Shown in pieces: positions 55,486 through 63,962 of a stretch of 64,000 bases of DNA. The position numbers and the translations under genes were made by a program. The first letter of the stretch is position 1; each line of letters begins with the position of its first letter. The notes below the pieces were generated by a model. It saw only the letters and a list, made by a program, of their open reading frames with translations. It searched no databases and had not been told where the DNA came from. This DNA is from Gordonia hydrophobica NBRC 16057 (lineage in GTDB: Bacteria > Actinomycetota > Actinomycetes > Mycobacteriales > Mycobacteriaceae): the NCBI RefSeq assembly GCF_001592365.1, contig NZ_BCWU01000014.1:1-64000 (forward strand). The letters run 5' to 3'.

Positions 55486-56535
55486 GTGCTGGGGAGTCCG
55501 TCCGACGTTCGGACGGCCGGACCACTGCACCGGGTCCGGCTGAGCATGATCCGCGGATACCTCGTGGCCACGACCGCCGTGATCGCTGTGGCCATCGGGT
55601 GGGCGCGCAGTCCGATCAGCTCGGGCCGGGACTACGGCGCGGCGACCGGCGGGCTGCTGGCCGTCGCCCTCGGTGTCGCCGCTCTGCTCTGGCTGGCACG
55701 CCGGCCGCAGCGGTTGGTACCTGCCGCAGCCGCGGCCTGCGCCGCCATCGTCGCCGTGATGGCGTTTCATACGCGGCACTCGGCTGAGTTGTTGTGCTTG
55801 GTCACCGCCATGTTTCTAGCCATGGTGCTGCGCGCGACGGTGCCGCGTCGGACCGCAGACATCATGATCGTCGGCCTGGCCGCCGGGTGCACAGCGGCGT
55901 GGGCGCTCGCGCCTGCGCCGGGCTCGGCGTTCATGTACGTGCTGGCGGCGCTGGTGATTCCGCTGGCCGCGATGATCTTCGGGCGCTTGTCCGACGCGCT
56001 CGTCCTCGCCGCACACACCGATCCGTTGACCGGGGTGCTCAACCGCGCCGGGTGGGATGCAGCGATGACCACGGCGGCGCAGGCCTCGCGTCGGCGTTCC
56101 CCGACGGCGATCGCCCTGATCGATCTGGACGATCTCAAGATCACGAACGACACCGAAGGACATTTCGCGGGTGACCGGCGATTGGCGAACCTGGTCCAGT
56201 CGGTGCGTGCGGTCCTGCCGCCCCGGGCGGTATTCGCACGGATGGGCGGCGACGAGTTCGCGGTCTGCCTCACCGGTTCCGACGGGGACGCTCGCGCGGT
56301 GGCGACCCTCCAAGCTCTCGACGGCGCCACCGTGGGCGTGGCGTTCCTCGCCGACTTCACCGCCGACCTCCCGGCCGGCCAGGGCATCGATTCGACCACT
56401 GCCCGACTCGCCGCCACCTATGCGGCAGCCGACGTGGACTTGCGACACCGCAAGGCCGCACGGCAGGTGGGGCGCTCCGCGACGGGACTCACTGCGGAAG
56501 ATGCGCGCGCTGCCCATCACGGTCGAAGATCGTGA
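55486..56535 (+). CDS. membrane-bound diguanylate cyclase (GGDEF)
   Basis: A 349-residue protein predicted to make cyclic di-GMP. Six or so membrane helices fill residues 20-170. The GGDEF domain starts at DPLTGVLNRAGWDA (about 181) and holds ALIDLDDLKITND and RMGGDEFAV (GGDEF from 254), so the active site looks intact. No RxxD inhibitory site precedes GGDEF, and there is no EAL or sensory domain. The start is uncertain: GTG 55486 or ATG 55546. Its last 47 bases overlap the 3' end of the convergent XRE-cupin gene. Confidence 0.85.
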   Translation: MLGSPSDVRTAGPLHRVRLSMIRGYLVATTAVIAVAIGWARSPISSGRDYGAATGGLLAVALGVAALLWLARRPQRLVPAAAAACAAIVAVMAFHTRHSAELLCLVTAMFLAMVLRATVPRRTADIMIVGLAAGCTAAWALAPAPGSAFMYVLAALVIPLAAMIFGRLSDALVLAAHTDPLTGVLNRAGWDAAMTTAAQASRRRSPTAIALIDLDDLKITNDTEGHFAGDRRLANLVQSVRAVLPPRAVFARMGGDEFAVCLTGSDGDARAVATLQALDGATVGVAFLADFTADLPAGQGIDSTTARLAATYAAADVDLRHRKAARQVGRSATGLTAEDARAAHHGRRS

Positions 56536-57079
56536 GGATCTCGGTGGTCTCGCCGTGCGCGCAGAAGGCGTGGGGCGTCATCGTCGAGAACTCCGCGGCC
56601 TCACCCGCCGCCACGTACACGATTCGCTCGCCGAGCGTGAGCCGGATGCTGCCGGACAGCACGGTGAACCACTCGTGGCCGCTGTGCACGCGTGGCTCCG
56701 GCCACGCCGCGGGCGGCTCCAGTCGCATCTTAGCCACCACGGTGCCCGCGTCGGCGCGGTCGCGCGAGAGCAGCCAGGTGATGGTGTCGCCGGAGGAATG
56801 CCCTTCGGGGCGGATCACGACGTCCTCGTCGCCGATGGGCTCGACCAACTGATCGAGTGAGATGTCGAGCGCTCGGGCGATCGGCACCAGCTGATCGAGC
56901 GCGACGCGACGACCGCCCGTCTCGATACGGGACAGGGTCGACGCGCTCATGTCGCAGCGCCGGGCCAACGAGTCGAGCGTCCACCCGCGGGCCAATCGCA
57001 GACTGCGAATGCGCCCGCGGACCAGAGCGTCGAGGTCGGAGGAGCCGGGCGCCGCCGACCCGCCTTCTTTTTGCGTCAC
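56489..57079 (-). CDS. XRE-family regulator with C-terminal cupin
   Basis: A 196-residue DNA-binding regulator. The helix-turn-helix covers about 25-75 (LRLARGWTLDSLARRCDMSASTLSRIE). The cupin barrel follows from about 105 (EPPAAWPEPRVHSGHEWFTVLSGSIRLTLG), with the histidines in HSGHEW and MTPHAFCAHG as possible metal ligands. Such regulators sense small molecules and usually control adjacent genes. GTG 57079 has TACACT 7 bases upstream. It is divergent from the FAD reductase gene, sharing a 48-bp control region with an inverted repeat. Confidence 0.87.
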   Translation of the reverse strand: MTQKEGGSAAPGSSDLDALVRGRIRSLRLARGWTLDSLARRCDMSASTLSRIETGGRRVALDQLVPIARALDISLDQLVEPIGDEDVVIRPEGHSSGDTITWLLSRDRADAGTVVAKMRLEPPAAWPEPRVHSGHEWFTVLSGSIRLTLGERIVYVAAGEAAEFSTMTPHAFCAHGETTEILTIFDRDGQRAHLPQ

Positions 57080-57086
57080 ACGCAAT

Positions 57087-57121
57087 AGTGTATGCCAGTT
57101 TGGCAGATCGTTGCTTACGCT
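57087..57121. promoter_or_regulatory. divergent leaderless promoters around inverted repeat TGCCA-gtt-TGGCA
   Basis: The minus-strand -10 TACACT (57087-57092) lies 7 bases before the regulator GTG. The plus-strand -10 TACGCT (57116-57121) lies 6 bases before the reductase ATG 57128. TGCCA-gtt-TGGCA (57093-57105) sits between them, next to the regulator -10 and over the predicted -35 of the reductase promoter: a good candidate operator for the XRE-cupin protein. Confidence 0.5.
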
Positions 57122-57127
57122 CGAATC

Positions 57128-58084
57128 ATGAGCAACTCAACCCAGAACTCTCCCTCCGACACCGCCCACTACGACGTCGCCGTTGTCGGCGGGGGAGCGG
57201 CCGGCCTGTCGGCCGCCGTGACCCTCGGACGATCACTCCGCTCCGTCGTCGTCATCGACTCCGCCCAGCAGCGCAACCTGCCCGCCGATTCCGCACACAA
57301 CCTCCTCGGACGCGAGGGCATCGCGCCGTCCGACCTGGTCGCGGCCGGTCGGTCGGAGGCGGCGTCGTACGGCGCGGTCCTGCTCGACGACGAGGTGACC
57401 GACGCCCACCGCGCCGACGGCGGGTTCGCGCTGCAGCTGGCCTCGGGCGCCCGCGTCCAGGCGCGACGGATCCTGCTCGCCACCGGGCTCGTCGACGAAC
57501 TGCCGGAGATCGAGGGGCTGGCACAGGGCTGGGGTTCGACGGTTCTGCACTGCCCGTACTGCCACGGTTGGGAGGTGCGCGGTCAGCGCATCGGTGTGAT
57601 CGCGACCGGACCGATGGCAGAACATCAAGCACTCCTCTTCGGACGTCTCACTGACGCGGTCACCGTGTTCGATCACAGTGCGATCCTCGACGACGCAGCC
57701 CGCGCACGTCTGTACGCCATGGGCGTGGCCGTGGTGAGCGGCACGGTCGCGCAGGTCGACGTCGAGGGCGACCGCGTTCGCGCCGTCTTGGTCGACGACT
57801 CCCGATACGAGGTCGACGCGGTGGTGGTCGGCACCGCGATGCACGCGCGCGCCGACGTCTACCGGCTCCTGGGCGGGGAGGTCACACCGCATCCGATGGG
57901 GAGTTTCATCGACGCGGATCAGATGGGCCGCACCGCCGTCGACGGCGTGTGGGCGGCGGGCAACGTCCGCGATCTGTCCGCGATGGTCGGGATGTCGGCG
58001 GGCATGGGCGTGTTCGCCGGAGCCGGACTCAATGCGGACCTGGTGGCCGACGAGGTCGCCGCCGCAATGAGCGTCCGGTCCTGA
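57128..58084 (+). CDS. FAD-dependent thioredoxin-reductase-like disulfide oxidoreductase
   Basis: A 318-residue flavoprotein related to thioredoxin reductase. The FAD motif is DVAVVGGGAAGLSAAV, and the redox-active pair Cys142/Cys145 is in CPYCHGWE. The second Rossmann motif is degraded (IGVIATGPMAEHQALLF), and the FAD-binding end DGVWAAGNVRD is present. The CPYCHGWE subtype differs from bona fide TrxB (CATCDG), so the electron donor and partner are uncertain. ATG 57128 has TACGCT 6 bases upstream. It lies 49 bases before trxA. Confidence 0.85.
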   Translation: MSNSTQNSPSDTAHYDVAVVGGGAAGLSAAVTLGRSLRSVVVIDSAQQRNLPADSAHNLLGREGIAPSDLVAAGRSEAASYGAVLLDDEVTDAHRADGGFALQLASGARVQARRILLATGLVDELPEIEGLAQGWGSTVLHCPYCHGWEVRGQRIGVIATGPMAEHQALLFGRLTDAVTVFDHSAILDDAARARLYAMGVAVVSGTVAQVDVEGDRVRAVLVDDSRYEVDAVVVGTAMHARADVYRLLGGEVTPHPMGSFIDADQMGRTAVDGVWAAGNVRDLSAMVGMSAGMGVFAGAGLNADLVADEVAAAMSVRS

Positions 58085-58133
58085 CCCTGCGAGGCACGGA
58101 ATATCGGGTGCGGAGTTCCGGTTAGATACAGAC

Positions 58134-58490
58134 ATGGCAACAATTGATCTTTCCGGTACCGAGTTCGAGCAGACCATCGTCGACAACGAGATCGTCCTGG
58201 TCGACTTCTGGGCCAGCTGGTGCGGCCCCTGCCGCCAGTTCGCGCCGACCTTCAAATCCGCGTCGGAGAAGCACGACGACATCGTCTTCGCCAAGGTCGA
58301 CACCGAGGCCGAGCAGGAACTGGCCGCCGCGGCCAGCATCCAGTCCATCCCGACCATCATGGCGTTCAAACAGGGGCGGCTGGTGTTCAACCAGGCCGGT
58401 GCGCTGCCGCCGCAGGCGCTCGACAGCCTGATCGACCAGTTGAAGGCGCTCGACGTGGAGCAGGCGCTCAAGGAGAGCGGCCAAGCGTGA
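58134..58490 (+). CDS. trxA: thioredoxin
   Basis: A 118-residue thioredoxin that reduces protein disulfides. The active site is WCGPC with Cys30 and Cys33, and the cis-proline loop is SIPTIMAFKQG. The C-terminal extension after residue 105 (DVEQALKESGQA) is slightly longer than in E. coli Trx. The order suf-trxA is conserved in mycobacteria. The preceding disulfide reductase gene could supply or rival its reductant. Confidence 0.93.
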   Translation: MATIDLSGTEFEQTIVDNEIVLVDFWASWCGPCRQFAPTFKSASEKHDDIVFAKVDTEAEQELAAAASIQSIPTIMAFKQGRLVFNQAGALPPQALDSLIDQLKALDVEQALKESGQA

Positions 58491-58555
58491 CCACTGTCCG
58501 CCACGACCGTCATTCGCTCGGCGGATGGCGGTCGTCGGCGTTTCGGCGATGCCTT

Positions 58556-58561
58556 TAGACT
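58556..58561 (+). promoter_or_regulatory. -10 hexamer, leaderless-type, for the 58569 lipoprotein
   Basis: TAGACT followed by 7 bases (catcgcc) and ATG 58569. Confidence 0.5.
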
Positions 58562-58568
58562 CATCGCC

Positions 58569-59714
58569 ATGAATGGAAAGCGCGTCGTTCCCGCACTCGC
58601 CGCGGGGCTGTCCATCGTCCTGCTCGCCGCCTGCTCGGTCGACGGAACCCCGACGCGTGGTCCACTCGACCTCGATACCGGCAAGTACCAGACCAGTCTG
58701 GCGCAACCGGCGGGGACGGCGACGACCGATGCCGAGCTCGACAAGCTGCGCGCGGTGCGGCTCGGTGAATCGCTGGTGTACCACGACGACGTGGACCCGC
58801 AGCTCAACCGGACGTCGATGCCGACCTATCCGGTCACGCCGGCGTCCGGTCTGTCCGGCATCATCAGCGATGTGAACGACGAGCCGTTCATGAAGGCGCT
58901 GCGCTATGGCTTCTCCGTCGCCGCAGGCTCCAAGGACGACGACAACGACAAGGGCTACAACCACGCCGTCTTCGTCTTCACCGATGCCGCGGCCGCGAAC
59001 ACGGCCGCAGACGCACTCGCCGATGCGCTTCTGAAGTCCCGCGGCAGCGGCGAGCGGACCCGGACCCGGGTTCCGGGCGCGCCGACGCAGATGCGCGCGG
59101 TCAACGGCAAGACGTCGAAGGGTTTCGTGACGGCAGCCCTCACCCCGGTCGGGGACAAAGTGGTCTACACCTGGGCCGATTCATCCGACGCCGCGTGGAC
59201 CGCCACGACGGTGCGGGTCTCGTACGAGAAGCAGAAGGCGCTGCTCGACGGGATGAAGCCGATCAGCGACGACCCCCGGATCGATCCGGACGGCATGCTG
59301 CGCGGTGTGCTGCCGGTGGAGTCGGGGTCGCGGCTGAGCAACATGGTCCTCGGCCCGCGCACGGTCGCGCTGCTGGCGAACAAGCCCACCGAGATGTACG
59401 ACGCCGGGAAGAAGGCGGGCATCACCGCAGCTGTGGTCGGTGACGCGCTCGTTCTCAAGGCGGGCAGCGATCAGCAGGCCACCGAGTACCTCAAGACGCT
59501 GTCGGATCAGTCGGGCGATCCGACGGCGCGTAAGGCGGCGAGCCCGCAGGATCTCGCCTCCGCGACCTGTTACACCAGTAAATCGTCGTACGGGAGCGAC
59601 AGCGCGGACTGCTACCTCGCGGTCGGCAAGTACGTGGTGCAGGCGTCCGACTCCGAGCTGCTCGCCGCACAGCAGATGGCGTCCGCCGAATACCTGCTGC
59701 TCAGCCAGCTCTGA
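58569..59714 (+). CDS. lipoprotein, DUF7373-like
   Basis: A 381-residue exported lipoprotein: signal peptide ALAAGLSIVLLAAC with lipobox LAAC (Cys22). The mature part has the pattern PLDLDTGKYQTSL and two similar halves, each with an alpha/beta ferredoxin-like look (HAVFVFTDAAAANTAADALADALL; VVGDALVLKAGSDQQATEYL). This resembles the DUF7373 lipoproteins that are abundant in Gordonia and Nocardia; function unknown. A cysteine pair near the C-terminus (TCYTSKSSYG, DCYLAV) may form a disulfide. Its last 14 bases overlap the convergent lycopene cyclase gene. Confidence 0.8.
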   Translation: MNGKRVVPALAAGLSIVLLAACSVDGTPTRGPLDLDTGKYQTSLAQPAGTATTDAELDKLRAVRLGESLVYHDDVDPQLNRTSMPTYPVTPASGLSGIISDVNDEPFMKALRYGFSVAAGSKDDDNDKGYNHAVFVFTDAAAANTAADALADALLKSRGSGERTRTRVPGAPTQMRAVNGKTSKGFVTAALTPVGDKVVYTWADSSDAAWTATTVRVSYEKQKALLDGMKPISDDPRIDPDGMLRGVLPVESGSRLSNMVLGPRTVALLANKPTEMYDAGKKAGITAAVVGDALVLKAGSDQQATEYLKTLSDQSGDPTARKAASPQDLASATCYTSKSSYGSDSADCYLAVGKYVVQASDSELLAAQQMASAEYLLLSQL

Positions 59715-60837
59715 GTCGGAACGCGGCGCGGGCCGAGGAGACCGCCACCGCGAACTGCAGCCGCGGCGGGCACCGTAAGAACACCGCCAGCATCGCGAGC
59801 ACCGTTCCGCCCAGATCGTCGCGAACCGAGAGGTACGCGCGCTGGCGCGCGGCCGGCAGGCGGAAGAAGGCGTCGAAGAAGCGGACGGACTGCTCGGCGT
59901 CGAGCATCAGCAACACCGCGAGCCCGATCAGCTGCAGTCGATAGACCATCCGCGCCGTCCACGTCCACAGGCACCCGCGCAGCTCGTGGCCGTCGATGAT
60001 CGCCTCGACCAGGCCGTCGACGGCACCGAGCGACTGCGCGACGCTGTAGCCGGTCGCCGGGTTCATCAGTCCGCCTGCCGCACCGAAGGCGAGTGCACCC
60101 CGGGTTTGCCAGGGTCGGTGCCCCGGATAGAGCGGGAAGTCGACGGTCTCCACCGGAGAGTCGACTGCCAGGCTGGGACTCCGCAGCTGCGCGCGGCGGC
60201 GCAATTCGGTGAGCGGAATCGGCGGACTGCCGGCCAGACACGTCTCCTCGACGAGAAGCCCGCGCGCGGTCGGCACCCGATAGCTGAACGACGCGGGCCG
60301 CAGCGCCGAGACGCCCGCCGCTCGCCAGTCCATCAGCACCGTCTCCGCGGGAGCATGGGCCGCTGGCGCATCGGCCGCGGCGACCGTCTCGGCGGCGAAC
60401 GTCCCGTACGCCGTCTGCCGGGGCACCGATGCCGGTACGGCGGCGGTGCCGCGGGCATCGATCACGTGACGCGCCGACCGCACCGAACCGTCGGCCAGCG
60501 TCACCGATCCGGCGTCGACGCGCGTGCACGTGCTCGCGACCACGTCGTCGACGGTGAGCGAGCGGCGGAACTCCTCGGGATCGAGGACGACGTAGCCGCG
60601 GTCGACCACTCGCCGGTGCGGGGTGTACACGGTGACGGCGGCGCTGCGGGTGGCGACGGTCGCCGGGTCGAGCCAGGCGGGCACGTCATCGGCGTACAGG
60701 CCGTACGTCGCGTGCCATGCCCGTTCGGGGGCGGGATCGATCAGGGTGACGCGCAGCCCCGCGACGCCGGCACGATGGGCGAGCGCTCGGCCGGCCGGTC
60801 CGCCGCCGACCACGATCAGATCGACGGATGCGGTCAC
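59701..60837 (-). CDS. lycopene beta-cyclase (CrtL/CrtY family)
   Basis: A 378-residue flavoenzyme that cyclises lycopene ends to form beta-type carotenoids. The FAD/NAD motif is DLIVVGGGPAGRALAHRA. The family marks are VPTARGLLVEETCL, GHRPWQTRGALAFGAAGGLMN and PATGYSVAQSL, plus the C-terminal FFDAFFRLPAARQRAYLS. The GTG start overlaps the SDR gene stop by 4 bases. Other carotenoid genes are not in the window. Confidence 0.85.
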   Translation of the reverse strand: MTASVDLIVVGGGPAGRALAHRAGVAGLRVTLIDPAPERAWHATYGLYADDVPAWLDPATVATRSAAVTVYTPHRRVVDRGYVVLDPEEFRRSLTVDDVVASTCTRVDAGSVTLADGSVRSARHVIDARGTAAVPASVPRQTAYGTFAAETVAAADAPAAHAPAETVLMDWRAAGVSALRPASFSYRVPTARGLLVEETCLAGSPPIPLTELRRRAQLRSPSLAVDSPVETVDFPLYPGHRPWQTRGALAFGAAGGLMNPATGYSVAQSLGAVDGLVEAIIDGHELRGCLWTWTARMVYRLQLIGLAVLLMLDAEQSVRFFDAFFRLPAARQRAYLSVRDDLGGTVLAMLAVFLRCPPRLQFAVAVSSARAAFRLRAG

Positions 60838-61607
60838 ATGCCGCCCGTGGCGAGCAGACCGCCGTCGACCCGCAGCGTCTCGCCGGTGATCCAGCCCGCC
60901 CTATCGCTGACCAGGAAGGCGACCGCGCTCGCGATGTCCTCGGGCGAGCCGAGGCGCTTCATCGGATACGGCGCCGCCGCGGAGTCCTCACCGGAGGCGA
61001 CGAGCAGCTCCGCGAACTTTGTCTTCACGATGCCCGGGGCGACGGCGTTCACCTGGATCGACGGTCCCAGCTGCCACGCCAGCTCCTGGGTCAGATGGAT
61101 CAGGGCGGCCTTGGAGGCACCGTAGGCGGCGATGAGGCCGGTGGAGCGCAGTCCGGCGACCGAGGCGATGTTGACGACGGCACCGCCCGACTCCTTCATG
61201 CCTGCGCGATAGGCCTCCTGGACATAGCCCAGGGCGGCGACGACGTTGGTGTCGAAAGTCTTGCGCACCGCGCCCAGATCGGCGTCCATCAACGGCCCCG
61301 CCGTGGGGTTGATGCCGGTGTTGTTGATCAGGATGTCGATGCCACCGTTGGCGACCGTCGCCGCGATCGCCTCTGCACGATGCGCCTCGTCGCCGGTGTT
61401 GCCCGCCACCGCGGTGACGACGGCCCCCGGGACGGCGGCACGCAGATCGGTCGCCGCCTGCTCCAGCGGTTCGGGCTTGCGGCCGGTGATGACGACCGCG
61501 GCACCACGGCGGGCGAGTTCGGTCGCGATGGCGTGACCGATGCCGCGGCTGCCCCCGGTGACGAGAGCGGAACGGCCGGAGAGATCGGTGGACGATGCGT
61601 CAGTCAT
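60834..61607 (-). CDS. short-chain dehydrogenase/reductase (FabG-like)
   Basis: A 257-residue NAD(P)-dependent oxidoreductase. The cofactor motif is LVTGGSRGIGHAIATELA (about 15-32), then ILINNTG, catalytic Ser in NIASVAG and YGASKAAL with the Tyr/Lys pair. The C-terminus GWITGETLRVDGGLLATGG is usual for 3-oxoacyl-ACP reductase-like SDRs. The true substrate is unknown. The stop overlaps lycopene cyclase, so the pair is co-translated. ATG 61607 has TACGGT 6 bases upstream. Confidence 0.88.
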   Translation of the reverse strand: MTDASSTDLSGRSALVTGGSRGIGHAIATELARRGAAVVITGRKPEPLEQAATDLRAAVPGAVVTAVAGNTGDEAHRAEAIAATVANGGIDILINNTGINPTAGPLMDADLGAVRKTFDTNVVAALGYVQEAYRAGMKESGGAVVNIASVAGLRSTGLIAAYGASKAALIHLTQELAWQLGPSIQVNAVAPGIVKTKFAELLVASGEDSAAAPYPMKRLGSPEDIASAVAFLVSDRAGWITGETLRVDGGLLATGGM

Positions 61608-61613
61608 GGCTCA

Positions 61614-61619
61614 ACCGTA
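61614..61619 (-). promoter_or_regulatory. -10 hexamer, leaderless-type, for SDR-lycopene cyclase
   Basis: TACGGT on the minus strand, 6 bases (tgagcc) before ATG 61607. Confidence 0.5.
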
Positions 61620-61692
61620 GTCCGGCGCCTCATCGGGTGTGATGCGCGTCGTCCTCGCGTCGCTCGATTCGGGTTCGTCGCACTGGGATCGG

Positions 61693-61698
61693 TAGAGT
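61693..61698 (+). promoter_or_regulatory. -10 hexamer, leaderless-type, for the ABC-F gene
   Basis: TAGAGT followed by 8 bases and GTG 61707. Confidence 0.45.
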
Positions 61699-61706
61699 TG
61701 ACCGCC

Positions 61707-63335
61707 GTGATCACCGCGACCGACCTGGAAGTACGAGCGGGCGCGAGGACTCTTCTTTCGGCGCCCGGAGATGCACTGCGCGTGGCGCCCGGCGACCGGA
61801 TCGGTCTCGTCGGCCGCAACGGCGCGGGCAAGACGACGACCCTGCGCATCCTGGCCGGGGAGACGCAGCCGTACGCGGGCAGTCTCCGCAGCTCCGGTCC
61901 CATCGGCTACCTGCCGCAGGATCCGAAGGAAGGCGACCTCGACATCCTCGCCAAGAACCGGGTGCTGTCCGCACGCGGCCTCGACGAGATCCTCGCCGCC
62001 ATGGCACGGCAGCAGGAGTACATGGAGGCGGCGTTCGACGACAAGCGCCGCGACAAGGCCATCGCCAAGTACTCGCGCCTCGAGGAGCGGTTCGCCGCGC
62101 TCGGCGGCTACGTCGCGGAGGCCGACGCCGCACGGATCTGCAACAGCCTCGGTCTGCCCGACCGCGTCCTCGGCCAGCCGCTGCAGACGCTCTCGGGCGG
62201 TCAGCGTCGTCGAGTGGAGCTGGCCCGCATCCTGTTCGGTGCGTCGGACGGCTCCGGCAAGTCCGATATGACACTGCTGCTCGACGAGCCGACCAACCAC
62301 CTGGACGCCGACTCGATCGGGTGGCTGCGCGGATTCCTGCAGAACCACGACGGCGGTCTCATCGTGATCAGTCACGACGTGGATCTGCTCGCCGACGTGG
62401 TGAACCGGGTGTGGTTCCTCGACGCCGTCCGCGGCGAGGCCGATGTCTACAACATGGGCTGGAAACGCTACTTGGACGCGCGCGCCACCGACGAACAGCG
62501 ACGCAAGCGCGAACGTGCCAACGCGGAGAAGAAGGCGTCCGCGCTGCGTACTCAGGCGGCCAAACTGGGCGCCAAGGCGACCAAGGCGGCGGCAGCGCAC
62601 CAGATGATCAAGCGCGCCGAGCGGATGATGGGCGAGCTCGACGAGATCCGCGTCGAGGACAAGACCGCGCACATCCGCTTCCCGGAGCCCGCCGCGTGCG
62701 GCAAGACGCCGCTGACGGCCAAGGAGTTGACCAAGGTCTACGGCTCACTGGAGATCTTCACCGGCGTCGACCTCGCGATCGACAAGGGATCGCGCGTCGT
62801 GGTCCTGGGGCTGAACGGTGCAGGCAAGACGACTCTTCTGCGACTCCTCGCCGGCACGGAGGAGCCCGACCTCGGCGAGGTGGTGCCCGGGTACGGACTC
62901 AAGCTCGGCTACTTCGCCCAGGAGCACGACACGATCGACGACGAGGCCTCGGTCTGGGAGAACATCCGGCACGCAGCGCCAGACGCCGGCGAGCAGGATC
63001 TACGCGGACTGCTCGGTGCGTTCATGTTCACCGGCCCGCAGTTGGAGCAGCCCGCGGGCACGTTGTCGGGCGGTGAGAAGACCCGCCTGGCACTCGCCGG
63101 GCTGGTGTCGTCGGCCGCGAACGTCCTGCTGCTGGACGAACCGACCAACAACTTGGACCCGATCTCCCGCGAGCAGGTGCTGGAAGCGCTCCGCAGTTAC
63201 ACCGGGGCCGTGGTGCTGGTGACGCACGACCCCGGCGCGGCGGAGGCACTGGATCCGCAGCGGGTGATCCTGCTGCCCGACGGGACCGAGGACCACTGGT
63301 CCGACGAGTACCGGGAGATCATCGAACTGGCCTGA
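61707..63335 (+). CDS. ABC-F family ATPase (ribosome-associated)
   Basis: A 542-residue soluble protein with two ATP-binding domains and no membrane helices. Domain 1 has GRNGAGKTT, LSGGQRRRVELARIL and LLLDEPTNHLD; domain 2 has GLNGAGKTT, LSGGEKTRLALA and LLLDEPTNNLD. The linker between them (AEKKASALRTQAAKLGAKATKA) is the P-site tRNA interaction motif region. ABC-F proteins act on the ribosome in translation control or antibiotic protection; the M. tuberculosis gene at this position (Rv1473) has been linked to macrolide resistance. GTG start from a leaderless-type promoter; the longer frame upstream is the SDR shadow. Confidence 0.92.
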   Translation: MITATDLEVRAGARTLLSAPGDALRVAPGDRIGLVGRNGAGKTTTLRILAGETQPYAGSLRSSGPIGYLPQDPKEGDLDILAKNRVLSARGLDEILAAMARQQEYMEAAFDDKRRDKAIAKYSRLEERFAALGGYVAEADAARICNSLGLPDRVLGQPLQTLSGGQRRRVELARILFGASDGSGKSDMTLLLDEPTNHLDADSIGWLRGFLQNHDGGLIVISHDVDLLADVVNRVWFLDAVRGEADVYNMGWKRYLDARATDEQRRKRERANAEKKASALRTQAAKLGAKATKAAAAHQMIKRAERMMGELDEIRVEDKTAHIRFPEPAACGKTPLTAKELTKVYGSLEIFTGVDLAIDKGSRVVVLGLNGAGKTTLLRLLAGTEEPDLGEVVPGYGLKLGYFAQEHDTIDDEASVWENIRHAAPDAGEQDLRGLLGAFMFTGPQLEQPAGTLSGGEKTRLALAGLVSSAANVLLLDEPTNNLDPISREQVLEALRSYTGAVVLVTHDPGAAEALDPQRVILLPDGTEDHWSDEYREIIELA

Positions 63336-63338
63336 TCC

Positions 63339-63962
63339 TCACTCCGGCGCAGCGAACACGACGATGTTGTCGCGGTAGCCGAGCGGTGGTCCGACGAACG
63401 GGCCGCCGCAGGTGACCAGGGCGAGCGTCTCCGGACCGGTCAGGCGGTTCAGCTCGTCGAACGGCACCGCATCGGCACCCGTGCCCTGCTTGCGCGCATC
63501 GACCACGCGCGTCACCCGGTAGTCGTGCGTCCGACCGTCGGCGGTCTGCACCGCGACCGTGTCGCCGTTCGTCAACGTCGCGAAGCGCGCCGCGTACCCG
63601 ACGCCCTGCTCCACGTTGTCGACGTGGCCTGCGACCACGATCGTGCCCGCACCGGAACCCGGTAGCGCCGAGTCGACCCACCAGCCCACCTGCGCGATGT
63701 CGGTCGGGGGAAGCAGCGTGCCCTGCGCGTCGGTGGCGACGGCCACGGTGGGCGCGGACTGCCCGTCGATCACCAGTGTCGTCGGCGTCGACGGATCGTG
63801 CGAGACCGCGCTGACCGGCGGCTGCAGCTCGCCCTGCGCGTGCGTCGACGTCGCGGGAGCGGGCTGGTCGGTGCCGCAGGCGGCGGTCGCGACGACGATC
63901 GCGATCGCGGCCAGCGCCCCGAGGAGCCGGCGGACGAACCGGCCCGACCGGCCCGACATCAC
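63339..63962 (-). CDS. class F-like sortase, exported
   Basis: A 207-residue exported transpeptidase-like protein. An N-terminal hydrophobic segment (about 11-28) ends at AAC, so it may be a signal anchor or atypical lipobox. A disordered Pro/Thr linker precedes the sortase barrel: His113 in AGHVD, Cys185 in LVTCGGPF and Arg197 in GYRDNIVVF fit the sortase triad. Class F enzymes of actinobacteria have poorly known substrates, and no LPxTG-type protein is nearby. Start ATG 63962 or the next codon (63959). It converges on the ABC-F gene with 3 bases between stops. Confidence 0.85.
   Translation of the reverse strand: MMSGRSGRFVRRLLGALAAIAIVVATAACGTDQPAPATSTHAQGELQPPVSAVSHDPSTPTTLVIDGQSAPTVAVATDAQGTLLPPTDIAQVGWWVDSALPGSGAGTIVVAGHVDNVEQGVGYAARFATLTNGDTVAVQTADGRTHDYRVTRVVDARKQGTGADAVPFDELNRLTGPETLALVTCGGPFVGPPLGYRDNIVVFAAPE

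Noticed and set aside
60828..63335. 835-codon start for the ABC-F protein
   Set aside because: The first 293 codons are antisense to the SDR gene. The GTG 61707 start has a -10 hexamer 8 bases upstream and fits the family length.
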